This document shows, piece by piece, positions 1-5,830 of a DNA stretch of 11,947 nt. The first letter of the stretch is position 1. Each line of letters opens with the position of its first letter. The position numbers were made by a program, and so were the translations under genes. The stretch is taken from contig DCBP01000024.1 of assembly GCA_002314055.1 (NCBI GenBank), forward strand, positions 1-11,947, read 5' to 3'. Below the pieces are notes generated by a model. It made no database searches and was not told where the DNA came from. It was given only the letters and a program-made list of their open reading frames with translations. This DNA is from Prevotella sp. UBA1104. Lineage in GTDB: Bacteria; Bacteroidota; Bacteroidia; Bacteroidales; Bacteroidaceae.

Positions 1-47
1 AGTCAAAATTATTTTATACAAACGACAATGGAGATAATATAAAAAAA

Positions 48-128
48 ACAACAAGTACAACTTATACAACAAGTACAACACGCAGCGTGCGTGACAAGCA
101 TGAAAATTGTTTGGGTTGTATATGTTGT
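48..128. repeat. Direct and inverted repeats in the leader of the first gene
   Basis: The sequence ACAACAAGTACAAC occurs twice as a direct repeat (48-61 and 66-79). ACAACTTATACAAC (57-70) is matched with one mismatch by the reverse complement at 115-128, giving a 14-base inverted repeat. Inside it is a short GC-rich dyad (CACGC/GCGTG, about 79-93). In RNA this could form a branched hairpin about 110 bases before the first start codon. It could be the terminator of a gene off the left edge, a leader structure or an operator; no T-tract follows the right arm. I found no clear TAnnTTTG promoter element between here and base 243. Confidence 0.45.
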
Positions 129-242
129 GACGGTTGTTTTAAATATAAATGTTTTGTTGTTTGTATAAACTAATTGTGAATAGCTACTTACAAAGATTTG
201 TATTTATAAAACAGGATAATGAAATAAATAAAAAGTGTAATT

Positions 243-1523
243 ATGAGAAAAGCTTTACTTTCAGCGGCTTTTATCGCCGCATGCTTCACAGCTTCAGCAC
301 AGAAGCTTACTTACATTCCATGGACAGAGAACGCCTTGATGCAAGGCACTGCAATTTCCGACAATGGTAAATACGTGGGAGGAAGCGACACAGAGGGACG
401 TGCCTTTATCTACAACACAGAGAATGGCGAGATAAAGTATTTTGTGTCTGACAATCTCGGTTCTGATGATAGCGGTTTGGCAGATGCCGATGTGCGCTCA
501 ATCACAGACGATGGCGTTGGTGTGGGATATATCGATGAGATAGCAGCCAAGTTTGATTTCTCTACAGGAAAGTATGAAAAACTGCTCGACGAGACTTCTA
601 TTGCCAACTATATAACAAGCACTGGCAAGGTGTTCGGACTTACATACGACAATAGCTATGCCCAGACTCCGGTGATGATTGCCGACGGCAAGAAAACCGT
701 ACTGCCTAAGTCGTCTGAGGCATGGTTGGGATTCGAGAATGACGGAATGGGAATCAGAGGCGGAAATGCCGACGGTTCTGTGCTCGTAGGCTACGGACAG
801 GACAACTTTAGTACCTATCCTATGATGATATGGGCTCTCAACGACGACAATACTACTTATTCCGTTATCCCGGCATGCAAGAAATATCTTGATGCAACAA
901 TGGATTTCAGTGGTCCACAAGACTTCGATACATTTGAGGGCGCTTCCATCAGCCGCAACGGCAAATATGTGGCTCTCAACATCCATGGCAAAAATGACTA
1001 TGACCACGGTATAGTTATTGGTCGATATAATGTGGAGACTGATACTTATGAGGCAATCACCTGTCCGGAGGCAAGCGCTGATGTTTTCTACTATGCCGAC
1101 GCTGTTGCCAACGATGGTACAATCATCGGATATGCTGAAGACCAAAGTTCGTATGCTCGTTATGCCATCATCGTAAAGGCTGGCGAAACTGAGGCAAAGC
1201 GCATGTCGGAAGTGTTCCCGACACTGACCGACATTGCAAAGATGGATGCCAACGAAAGCAATACCCCAAGTTCTATAACTCCAGACGGCCGCTATATTCA
1301 GGGCTTCGGATATGTTGACATGGACGATAGCAATCTCTGCTGGGGTACTTACTATATTGACACTCAGGCAACCGACGGCGTGGACAATGCTGCTTCTGAG
1401 GCAAAGTCAAGCAAGGTGGTAGCTTCTTACAGCATCGACGGAAAGAAGAACCGTCCGGCTGCTGCCAACCGTTTGCATATCAACAAACTTGCAAATGGCA
1501 AGGCTGTGAAGGTGGTAAAGTAA
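243..1523 (+). CDS. Secreted propeller-like (HAF-repeat-like) protein with a T9SS-type C-terminal tail, function unknown
   Basis: I do not recognise a specific function for this 426-residue protein. Residues 1-19 form a signal peptide ending in a typical Bacteroidetes ASA-Q site. Cys14 gives a weak lipobox (IAAC), but cleavage by signal peptidase I looks more likely. The body carries about five spaced units of the form 'A/S-I-S/T-x-D/N-G-x-x-V/I-G' followed by aromatic strands, near residues 37-58, 85-112, 235-270, 287-312 and 343-372. This resembles HAF or WD-like beta-propeller blades, with no catalytic motif visible. The last 35 residues (YSIDGKK near 396-402, then HINKLANGKAVKVVK to the end) resemble the short C-terminal tails of Bacteroidetes type IX secretion cargo, so surface or extracellular placement is inferred. 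The start follows an A-rich leader without a strong ribosome site, normal for the phylum. The gene stands alone and converges on the GH43 gene. Confidence 0.8.
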   Translation: MRKALLSAAFIAACFTASAQKLTYIPWTENALMQGTAISDNGKYVGGSDTEGRAFIYNTENGEIKYFVSDNLGSDDSGLADADVRSITDDGVGVGYIDEIAAKFDFSTGKYEKLLDETSIANYITSTGKVFGLTYDNSYAQTPVMIADGKKTVLPKSSEAWLGFENDGMGIRGGNADGSVLVGYGQDNFSTYPMMIWALNDDNTTYSVIPACKKYLDATMDFSGPQDFDTFEGASISRNGKYVALNIHGKNDYDHGIVIGRYNVETDTYEAITCPEASADVFYYADAVANDGTIIGYAEDQSSYARYAIIVKAGETEAKRMSEVFPTLTDIAKMDANESNTPSSITPDGRYIQGFGYVDMDDSNLCWGTYYIDTQATDGVDNAASEAKSSKVVASYSIDGKKNRPAAANRLHINKLANGKAVKVVK

Positions 1524-1550
1524 GCCACGGGGGCTAATGGCAATATATTC

Positions 1551-1574
1551 AGTTCAAGGAAAAAGGGTTGAACT
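1551..1574 (+). other. Small hairpin after the first gene
   Basis: AGTTCAA (1551-1557) pairs with TTGAACT (1568-1574) around a 10-base purine loop. It lies 28 bases after the stop codon and ahead of the main terminator. It may protect the 3' end of the transcript or be an accessory part of the terminator. Confidence 0.35.
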
Positions 1575-1587
1575 TATATAATAACAG

Positions 1588-1629
1588 ACAGGGGCGTGTA
1601 GAGAAAAGCTTTCTTACACGCCCCTGTTT
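1588..1629 (+). terminator. Intrinsic terminator of the first gene
   Basis: A perfect 13-base stem, ACAGGGGCGTGTA (1588-1600) and TACACGCCCCTGT (1615-1627), can be extended inwards by the palindrome GAAAGCTTTC-like loop. It is followed by a pyrimidine-rich run (TTTCCTTTT). It sits 65 bases after the stop of the forward gene and between two convergent genes, so it may also stop transcripts coming from the GH43 side. Confidence 0.88.
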
Positions 1630-1641
1630 CCTTTTATATAC

Positions 1642-1657
1642 GAGTCTTCACAGACTC
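1642..1657. other. Small perfect hairpin between convergent genes
   Basis: GAGTCT (1642-1647) and AGACTC (1652-1657) form a 6-base stem with a TCAC tetraloop. It lies 70 bases past the stop of the minus-strand GH43 gene and just right of the main terminator. It may help end transcription from that side. There is no convincing T-tract. Confidence 0.25.
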
Positions 1658-1726
1658 TATAACATGAAGCAAAAATCTTTAATTCTGTAAATAGGCTATG
1701 AAAAAGTAGGATAGGAGGTTCTACCC

Positions 1727-2755
1727 TTATTTATTCCAGAACTTCTCCAGTCGCAAGTATTCCTTCTTCGATAGTGGCAGGAAGGAGCCGTGTTGCGGAT
1801 CGCTGACTCCCTTAATGTCAGTAGGAGAATGGAAATTGCGCAAGTTCTTGTCAGCCCGGCAGATGCGGTATTTCGTCGGGTTCGACGAATACTCCACATA
1901 GCCCACACGCCATGTGTCGTCGCCGGCAACCTGGAAAGCCGATGCTCCCTCACACTGCTTGTTACCCTCAAACTTCACATAATCCTTCGTGTCCGGCTCA
2001 GGCCACGGACCCGTTAGCTTGTCGGAACAAGTGGCAAAGATACCTCTCTGTCCACCCTCCTTCTTGATCATCATGTGGTATTTGCCGTCTGCCTTAACAT
2101 AAACAATGTCTGCATCGATAGTGGCATAGCCCCAGTCGAAGAGTAGTTGAGGCTTGGTAATCTTAGTGAACGAGCGGTCGGCATAAGAATAGAACACACG
2201 GTCGTATTTATCCTCCGGCTTGTTCAAGAGCGAGTAGTAGATGAAGTAACCGCCCTTCGTTCCGTCTTTCCACGTATAGTCCTTGTCCCATACCACCTGT
2301 GGTGCCCAAACTCTACATATACCGCTATAGTCCTTATACACGTCGGGTGATTCCGGGTCGCAGAATATCTGTGGTCCCTTGCGGAAGTCGAAAGTTACGG
2401 AAGACCAGTGGTACAGGTCGTCGCTCTTGAGCAGGTCCATGCCGTAGTTGTTCCATTTGTGGCTGTTGGCAACACACATGTCTGTCGTTACCATCACAAA
2501 GCCCTTGCCGTCGGCAGAACGGTTGATATAGGCATCCCTTGCCCCGCCTTCAATTCTCGACAAGGCTTTAGTGTCGTAAACCTCGTTGCCGTTGTTCAGG
2601 TCGTGCCAGTTCTCGGCATCGCGACTGAGAGCAAAAGCTGTCCATTCGCCCTTGCGGCTCATGTGGCAGTAGAGATAGCCGTAGATATTTTTCGGCTGCG
2701 GTAAAGCAGGAAGCATCATCAAGACTGCCACTGCTGTTAGGAGTATTCTTTTCAT
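1727..2755 (-). CDS. Secreted GH43-type glycoside hydrolase (arabinosidase/xylosidase-like)
   Basis: This 342-residue protein has an N-terminal signal peptide (about residues 1-19) and no lipobox, so it is probably periplasmic or secreted. The rest fits a single five-bladed GH43 propeller. Visible landmarks are RIEGGARDAYI with Asp74, WAPQVVW (150-156) followed by GYFIYYS, TIDADIVYV with Asp214/Asp216, CEGAS with Glu269, and a terminal QHGSFLPL. Asp74, Asp216 and Glu269 are spaced like the base, pKa-modulating aspartate and acid of GH43 enzymes; this assignment is inferred. The usual DP motif near the N-terminus is missing, and residues 25-60 (GYLYCHMS...AFALSRD) look like an extra first strand set. 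The family removes terminal arabinofuranose or xylose from plant glycans, and related Bacteroides proteins are often labelled arabinosidases. It lies downstream of the GH35 gene, with its own promoter and a 400-base gap. Confidence 0.85.
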   Translation of the reverse strand: MKRILLTAVAVLMMLPALPQPKNIYGYLYCHMSRKGEWTAFALSRDAENWHDLNNGNEVYDTKALSRIEGGARDAYINRSADGKGFVMVTTDMCVANSHKWNNYGMDLLKSDDLYHWSSVTFDFRKGPQIFCDPESPDVYKDYSGICRVWAPQVVWDKDYTWKDGTKGGYFIYYSLLNKPEDKYDRVFYSYADRSFTKITKPQLLFDWGYATIDADIVYVKADGKYHMMIKKEGGQRGIFATCSDKLTGPWPEPDTKDYVKFEGNKQCEGASAFQVAGDDTWRVGYVEYSSNPTKYRICRADKNLRNFHSPTDIKGVSDPQHGSFLPLSKKEYLRLEKFWNK

Positions 2756-2792
2756 TTTATTCTGATATTATTGGTTCTATAGTTTGAGTGCA

Positions 2793-2800
2793 CAAAAGTA
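2793..2800 (-). promoter_or_regulatory. -7 promoter element of the GH43 gene
   Basis: Read on the minus strand this is TACTTTTG, a full match to the Bacteroidetes -7 consensus TAnnTTTG, 37 bases before the start codon. No TTG is found at the expected -33 position (19-21 bases upstream), which suggests that an activator is needed. The identical octamer is found before the GH35 gene. Confidence 0.7.
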
Positions 2801-2827
2801 TTTATTTTATTATTTAATAATGTAGAC

Positions 2828-2856
2828 TTATCGTCACAAAAAGTATGAGAATCGTT
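2828..2856 (-). promoter_or_regulatory. Candidate activator site (paired ACGAT boxes) upstream of the GH43 gene
   Basis: On the minus strand, ACGATAA (2834-2828) lies 27 bases upstream of the -7 element, and a second ACGAT (2855-2851) lies 21 bases further upstream. A two-turn direct repeat next to the -33 region is the usual layout for AraC-family activators. The GH35 promoter has the same boxes at the same distances. Binding by the neighbouring HTCS is inferred. Confidence 0.5.
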
Positions 2857-2865
2857 CAAAAGCAC

Positions 2866-2893
2866 AAATGAGCCTGCTCCCGCAGACTCATTT
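2866..2893 (-). terminator. Probable terminator of the GH35 transcript
   Basis: AAATGAG (2866-2872) pairs with CTCATTT (2887-2893). After one mismatch the stem continues with CTGC/GCAG around a four-base loop. On the minus strand it is followed by a T-rich stretch (TTTGTGCTTTTG). It lies about 260 bases past the GH35 stop and just upstream of the GH43 control region, so it may insulate the two genes. The distance from the GH35 stop makes the assignment moderate. Confidence 0.5.
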
Positions 2894-3061
2894 ATTATAC
2901 AATCCTGAAATCTTTTACCATTTAAACTAATACCAATCAAAACATTGCAAACTTAATGTCTTTTCAAAATTATCCTGCTAATCAATACCAAACTACTAAT
3001 ATACCTATATGCAATAATGTCAAACTGGTTAAATTACTTAAAACCTAAAACAAAATCTATT

Positions 3062-3081
3062 TTTTCAATCCCTATTGAAAA
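3062..3081. other. AT-rich perfect hairpin after GH35
   Basis: TTTTCAAT (3062-3069) and ATTGAAAA (3074-3081) form an 8-base perfect stem with a four-base loop, 75 bases after the GH35 stop codon. It may be a 3'-end stabiliser or weak terminator. The rest of the 400-base gap between GH35 and GH43 is AT-rich, and I see no gene in it. Confidence 0.35.
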
Positions 3082-3155
3082 TAAAAAGCAGTATCATCTT
3101 TTTAATATTATTTTTTCAAGTCAATTATTCTCTTTGTCGTCGGCATTCAGAGCTT

Positions 3156-5495
3156 TTAGTATACGAACACCTTGAATCTCTTCATGCTTCCAGGAGCACC
3201 TTGCTCCATTCGTGGCAGATAATCGAGAGCCTTAACCTGCTGCTCAGCTCCGAGATCAATCACGATGAGATGAGGGAAGTCGGCTGCCTTTTCCGTCTGC
3301 CAGTAAGTAGACTCCTGCAAGTCGAAAGCTTTGTCGCCGGTGTGGTTGCCGAGTTCATTCTCGCTGTCGGCATATTTCACTTGCCATTGTTCTCTGCCAA
3401 TCCTCTTGCCGTCGTTACCTTTTAGGTAAATCTCAGCTATAGCGAGCGGTTCACTGTCGTGAGTGTCAAGACACTGTATGGCGAGATAACGACCTTTCAC
3501 CGTTTTTCCGAATTCTATAGTCTGCCATCCGTTGCCGGCCTTAGTAGAGCCTTGAGCCACAGGAGTAGCAGAATTGAGATCCGGCTTGTCGCCTATGTTG
3601 TTGTGCTTGTTGCTCTTCTCCAGCTGTAGCTTGTCGAGTTCAGGCTTGTCCTGTCCCCATACCACAGGGTTCTTAGTTCCAACCACGTCGAGCACTACAA
3701 TCTCGTTCTTTCCCTTCTTCAGCCAGCAGCCAGGACAGTAGAGAGTCTGTTGCGGACCGATAGACCAGAATCTTCCTAAGGCATGACCATTGACGTAAAC
3801 CTGTCCTTTTCCCCATTTCTCCATGTTGAGGAAGGTGTCGCCAACCTTTTTCAGGTTGAAAGTCCCTTTGTAATATCCAATTCCGGCAGGAGTCATATCA
3901 GGCGTGAACAAATCGTTGTGAGCAGAATTCATCGCCTTTATAGCCGTAGCGTAATCGTCGGGTATAGAGCGCATGCGCCAGTTCTTGAGGTTCCATGTTA
4001 CTTCGTCGCCGTCGATATCGGCAGAGAGCGTAACATCACCGAGCAATCCCTTATAGTCTTTTATAGCTCTTCCGAAGTTTATCCTGCCCATTCCCTCAAC
4101 GAGGATAGTAAGCGTCTGTCCCTTTTCCGTTGCCGGCAAAGCGAGAGAGCGTTCGTTTTTCACTCTGTCAATCTTGCCGATGTACTTGCCGTTGATGAAA
4201 ACCTGAACGAAGTCATGACCGTTTATGGTCAGCATGCTTCCTGTTTTTATTTCAGGCAGAGTAGTGTTGTATATCATCGAACCCCAGCCCATGTTCATAT
4301 CCTCAAAAGTCAGAGGATTGCGGTTTGTTGCGTCGCTGTCAGTGGCATAGAATATCGGAGCCGCATACGAGAGTTTGAACTCGGGTATTGTTGTCAATGG
4401 CATTGGAGCTTTAGGCGCATCCGGCAGTTTAGTGTCAGAATACTTCTGGAGAGTTTTTCGAAGTAGCCAGTATTTCTCCGTTGCCTGTCCGAATTCGCCA
4501 ATCGGAGCATCATAGTCGTATGATGTCACGTCGGGGGCGAATCCTGGGGAGTTCGCTCCAGCCCAATGTCCGAAGCTTGTTCCTCCGTGTGTCATATATA
4601 GCGAGAAAGATATCCCTTTCGAGAGCATCTCGTCGATACCTTCCACCATGTCTTTAGCCGGGCGAGTCTCATGTCTTGCGCCCCATTTGTCAAACCATCC
4701 GCTCCAGAACTCAGAACACATCAGCGGAGCCTCCGGCCGGAGTTCTCTCAGTCGGCGGAACTGGTTGTCGATATTGGCACCCGTTCCGAAGTTCATAGTC
4801 CATACAAGGTCATCGAGCCCGTTCTTCTCGAAGTTTGAGTTCCAGTCGCACTGGAAGAGCGTTACGTCGTTGCCCCAGTATTTGCGTAGCGTGTCGCGAA
4901 TCTCACTTACATACGGTTTGTTTTCGCCGTAGCTTCCGTATTCATTCTCCACCTGAACCATAATGACAGGTCCGCCGTTCTTTATCGTCAGTGGAGCGAG
5001 TTGCCGAGCCACTTCTTTTTCGAAGCGAGCCACCCGCTGCATGAAATACGGGTCTTGTTCGCGCAGTTTGATATCCTTCTTCTTCAGCAGCCACCAAGGC
5101 AGTCCGCCCATTTCCCATTCGGCGCAGACGTAAGGTCCTGGTCTAACGATGACATACATTCCGTTTTTCTGTGCCAGTCGGCAGAACGCCGCAACATCAT
5201 TCTGTCCTGTAAAGTCGAATTTGTTTTCCTGCGGCTCATGAATGTTCCAGAACACATACAGGCAGACAGTATTCATACCGAGCGCCTTACACATCTTGAT
5301 GCGGTGTTCCCAATATTGTTTTGGGATACGCGGATAATGCAGTTCGGCGGCTTTTACAACAAAAGGTTTTCCGTTAAGAAGGAAAGTCTTGTTACCAGCC
5401 TTGAAAGTTCCTCCTTTTGCCTCGGCAGTCATCGGCATTGCCATGAGAGCGAGTGCTGTTGCAAGCATTAAAAGAGGTTTAAATGTATGTGTCAT
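3156..5495 (-). CDS. Secreted GH35 beta-galactosidase with C-terminal discoidin-like domain
   Basis: This 779-residue enzyme is predicted to release terminal beta-galactose from glycans in the periplasm or at the cell surface. Residues 1-26 are a signal peptide (hydrophobic run, then AEA-K). The GH35 barrel spans about 30-350, with the acid/base Glu185 in VENEYGSYG, the nucleophile Glu262 in SEFWSGWFDKWG, and the typical GKPFVVKAAELHYPRIP and RPGPYVCAEWEMGGLP blocks. Beta-sandwich domains follow (about 365-615; VYVNGHALGRFWSIGPQQTLY is characteristic), then an F5/8 type C (CBM32-like) domain from about 630 to the end. The reading frame extends 47 codons upstream to 5636, but that stretch has no signal peptide and covers the -7 promoter element at 5525-5532. 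The ATG at 5495, immediately before the signal sequence, is therefore the start. It shares promoter layout with the GH43 gene and lies downstream of the HTCS regulator. Confidence 0.95.
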   Translation of the reverse strand: MTHTFKPLLMLATALALMAMPMTAEAKGGTFKAGNKTFLLNGKPFVVKAAELHYPRIPKQYWEHRIKMCKALGMNTVCLYVFWNIHEPQENKFDFTGQNDVAAFCRLAQKNGMYVIVRPGPYVCAEWEMGGLPWWLLKKKDIKLREQDPYFMQRVARFEKEVARQLAPLTIKNGGPVIMVQVENEYGSYGENKPYVSEIRDTLRKYWGNDVTLFQCDWNSNFEKNGLDDLVWTMNFGTGANIDNQFRRLRELRPEAPLMCSEFWSGWFDKWGARHETRPAKDMVEGIDEMLSKGISFSLYMTHGGTSFGHWAGANSPGFAPDVTSYDYDAPIGEFGQATEKYWLLRKTLQKYSDTKLPDAPKAPMPLTTIPEFKLSYAAPIFYATDSDATNRNPLTFEDMNMGWGSMIYNTTLPEIKTGSMLTINGHDFVQVFINGKYIGKIDRVKNERSLALPATEKGQTLTILVEGMGRINFGRAIKDYKGLLGDVTLSADIDGDEVTWNLKNWRMRSIPDDYATAIKAMNSAHNDLFTPDMTPAGIGYYKGTFNLKKVGDTFLNMEKWGKGQVYVNGHALGRFWSIGPQQTLYCPGCWLKKGKNEIVVLDVVGTKNPVVWGQDKPELDKLQLEKSNKHNNIGDKPDLNSATPVAQGSTKAGNGWQTIEFGKTVKGRYLAIQCLDTHDSEPLAIAEIYLKGNDGKRIGREQWQVKYADSENELGNHTGDKAFDLQESTYWQTEKAADFPHLIVIDLGAEQQVKALDYLPRMEQGAPGSMKRFKVFVY

Positions 5496-5524
5496 AGGTT
5501 CATCGTTTTTTTCGTTTTCGCTTG

Positions 5525-5532
5525 CAAAAGTA
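5525..5532 (-). promoter_or_regulatory. -7 promoter element of the GH35 gene
   Basis: Read on the minus strand this is TACTTTTG, a full match to TAnnTTTG, 29 bases before the chosen start codon. No -33 TTG is present at the normal spacing. The octamer is identical to that of the GH43 promoter. Confidence 0.7.
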
Positions 5533-5558
5533 TAATGTAACGAGAAAAAAATAGTTCT

Positions 5559-5623
5559 ATTATCGTTAATCGATGTACAAAATTCGTTATTCGCACGATT
5601 TGTATTCATATATGAACGATAAT
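5559..5623 (-). promoter_or_regulatory. Candidate activator site upstream of the GH35 gene
   Basis: On the minus strand, ACGATAA (5566-5560) lies 27 bases upstream of the -7 element. ACGAA (5587-5583) lies 21 bases further upstream, matching the geometry at the GH43 gene. Here the proximal box is also one arm of a 9-base inverted repeat, ATTATCGTT (5559-5567) and AACGATAAT (5615-5623). A 12-base perfect palindrome, TTCATATATGAA (5605-5616), overlaps the far arm. These are likely protein-binding sites; that the HTCS binds them is inferred. Confidence 0.5.
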
Positions 5624-5711
5624 GTTTATAAAACAAACTTTATTGCATGGTTTAATTATCATTACATCCATGATGTACACGGATATTTTGGTGGTTCATG
5701 CGAAAATAAAA

Positions 5712-5829
5712 AGAAAAAAGTTTTTTTTGATTTTACCCTCACACCCTCACACATACCCTGGGAAGTCCCTGTTTATCGGTATTTCAAGTGTGAGGGTAAG
5801 TGTGAGGGGTGGTGAGGGTAAGTGTGAGG
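5712..5829 (+). repeat. GTGAGGG/CCCTCAC repeat element, copy A
   Basis: The element starts with an A-run/T-run dyad (AAAAAAGTTTTTTTT). It continues with CCCTCACACCCTCAC (within 5736-5750), a spacer containing CCCTGTTTATCG (5767-5778), and then four GTGAGGG units up to the base before the HTCS stop codon. Its two halves are complementary, so it can fold into a long hairpin. Read on the minus strand the hairpin is followed by T-rich sequence, so it could also terminate the HTCS transcript. A related copy in the opposite orientation is at 10161-10286. A 21-base core (5730-5750) is identical in both. The rest of the 335-base gap holds the GH35 control region; I see no gene. Confidence 0.75.
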
Positions 5830-5830
5830 G

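Noticed and set aside
498..1145. 215-residue minus-strand reading frame opposite the first gene
   Set aside because: It is a shadow of the forward secreted protein; it has no signal or domain, and the forward frame has a clear signal peptide and repeats.
2941..2972. Extra TAnnTTTG-like matches (minus strand) in the GH35-GH43 gap
   Set aside because: TAAGTTTG and TAATTTTG occur here, but neither has a -33 element at 19-21 bases, and the region is so AT-rich that chance matches are expected.
5496..5636. Extended GH35 start adding 47 residues
   Set aside because: The extension has no signal peptide, overlaps the -7 promoter element and the proximal ACGATAA box, and leaves the obvious signal peptide internal.
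5736..5829. GTGAGGG units as a CRISPR array
   Set aside because: The units are only 7-11 bases, irregularly spaced and present on both strands, with no uniform spacers and no cas genes.
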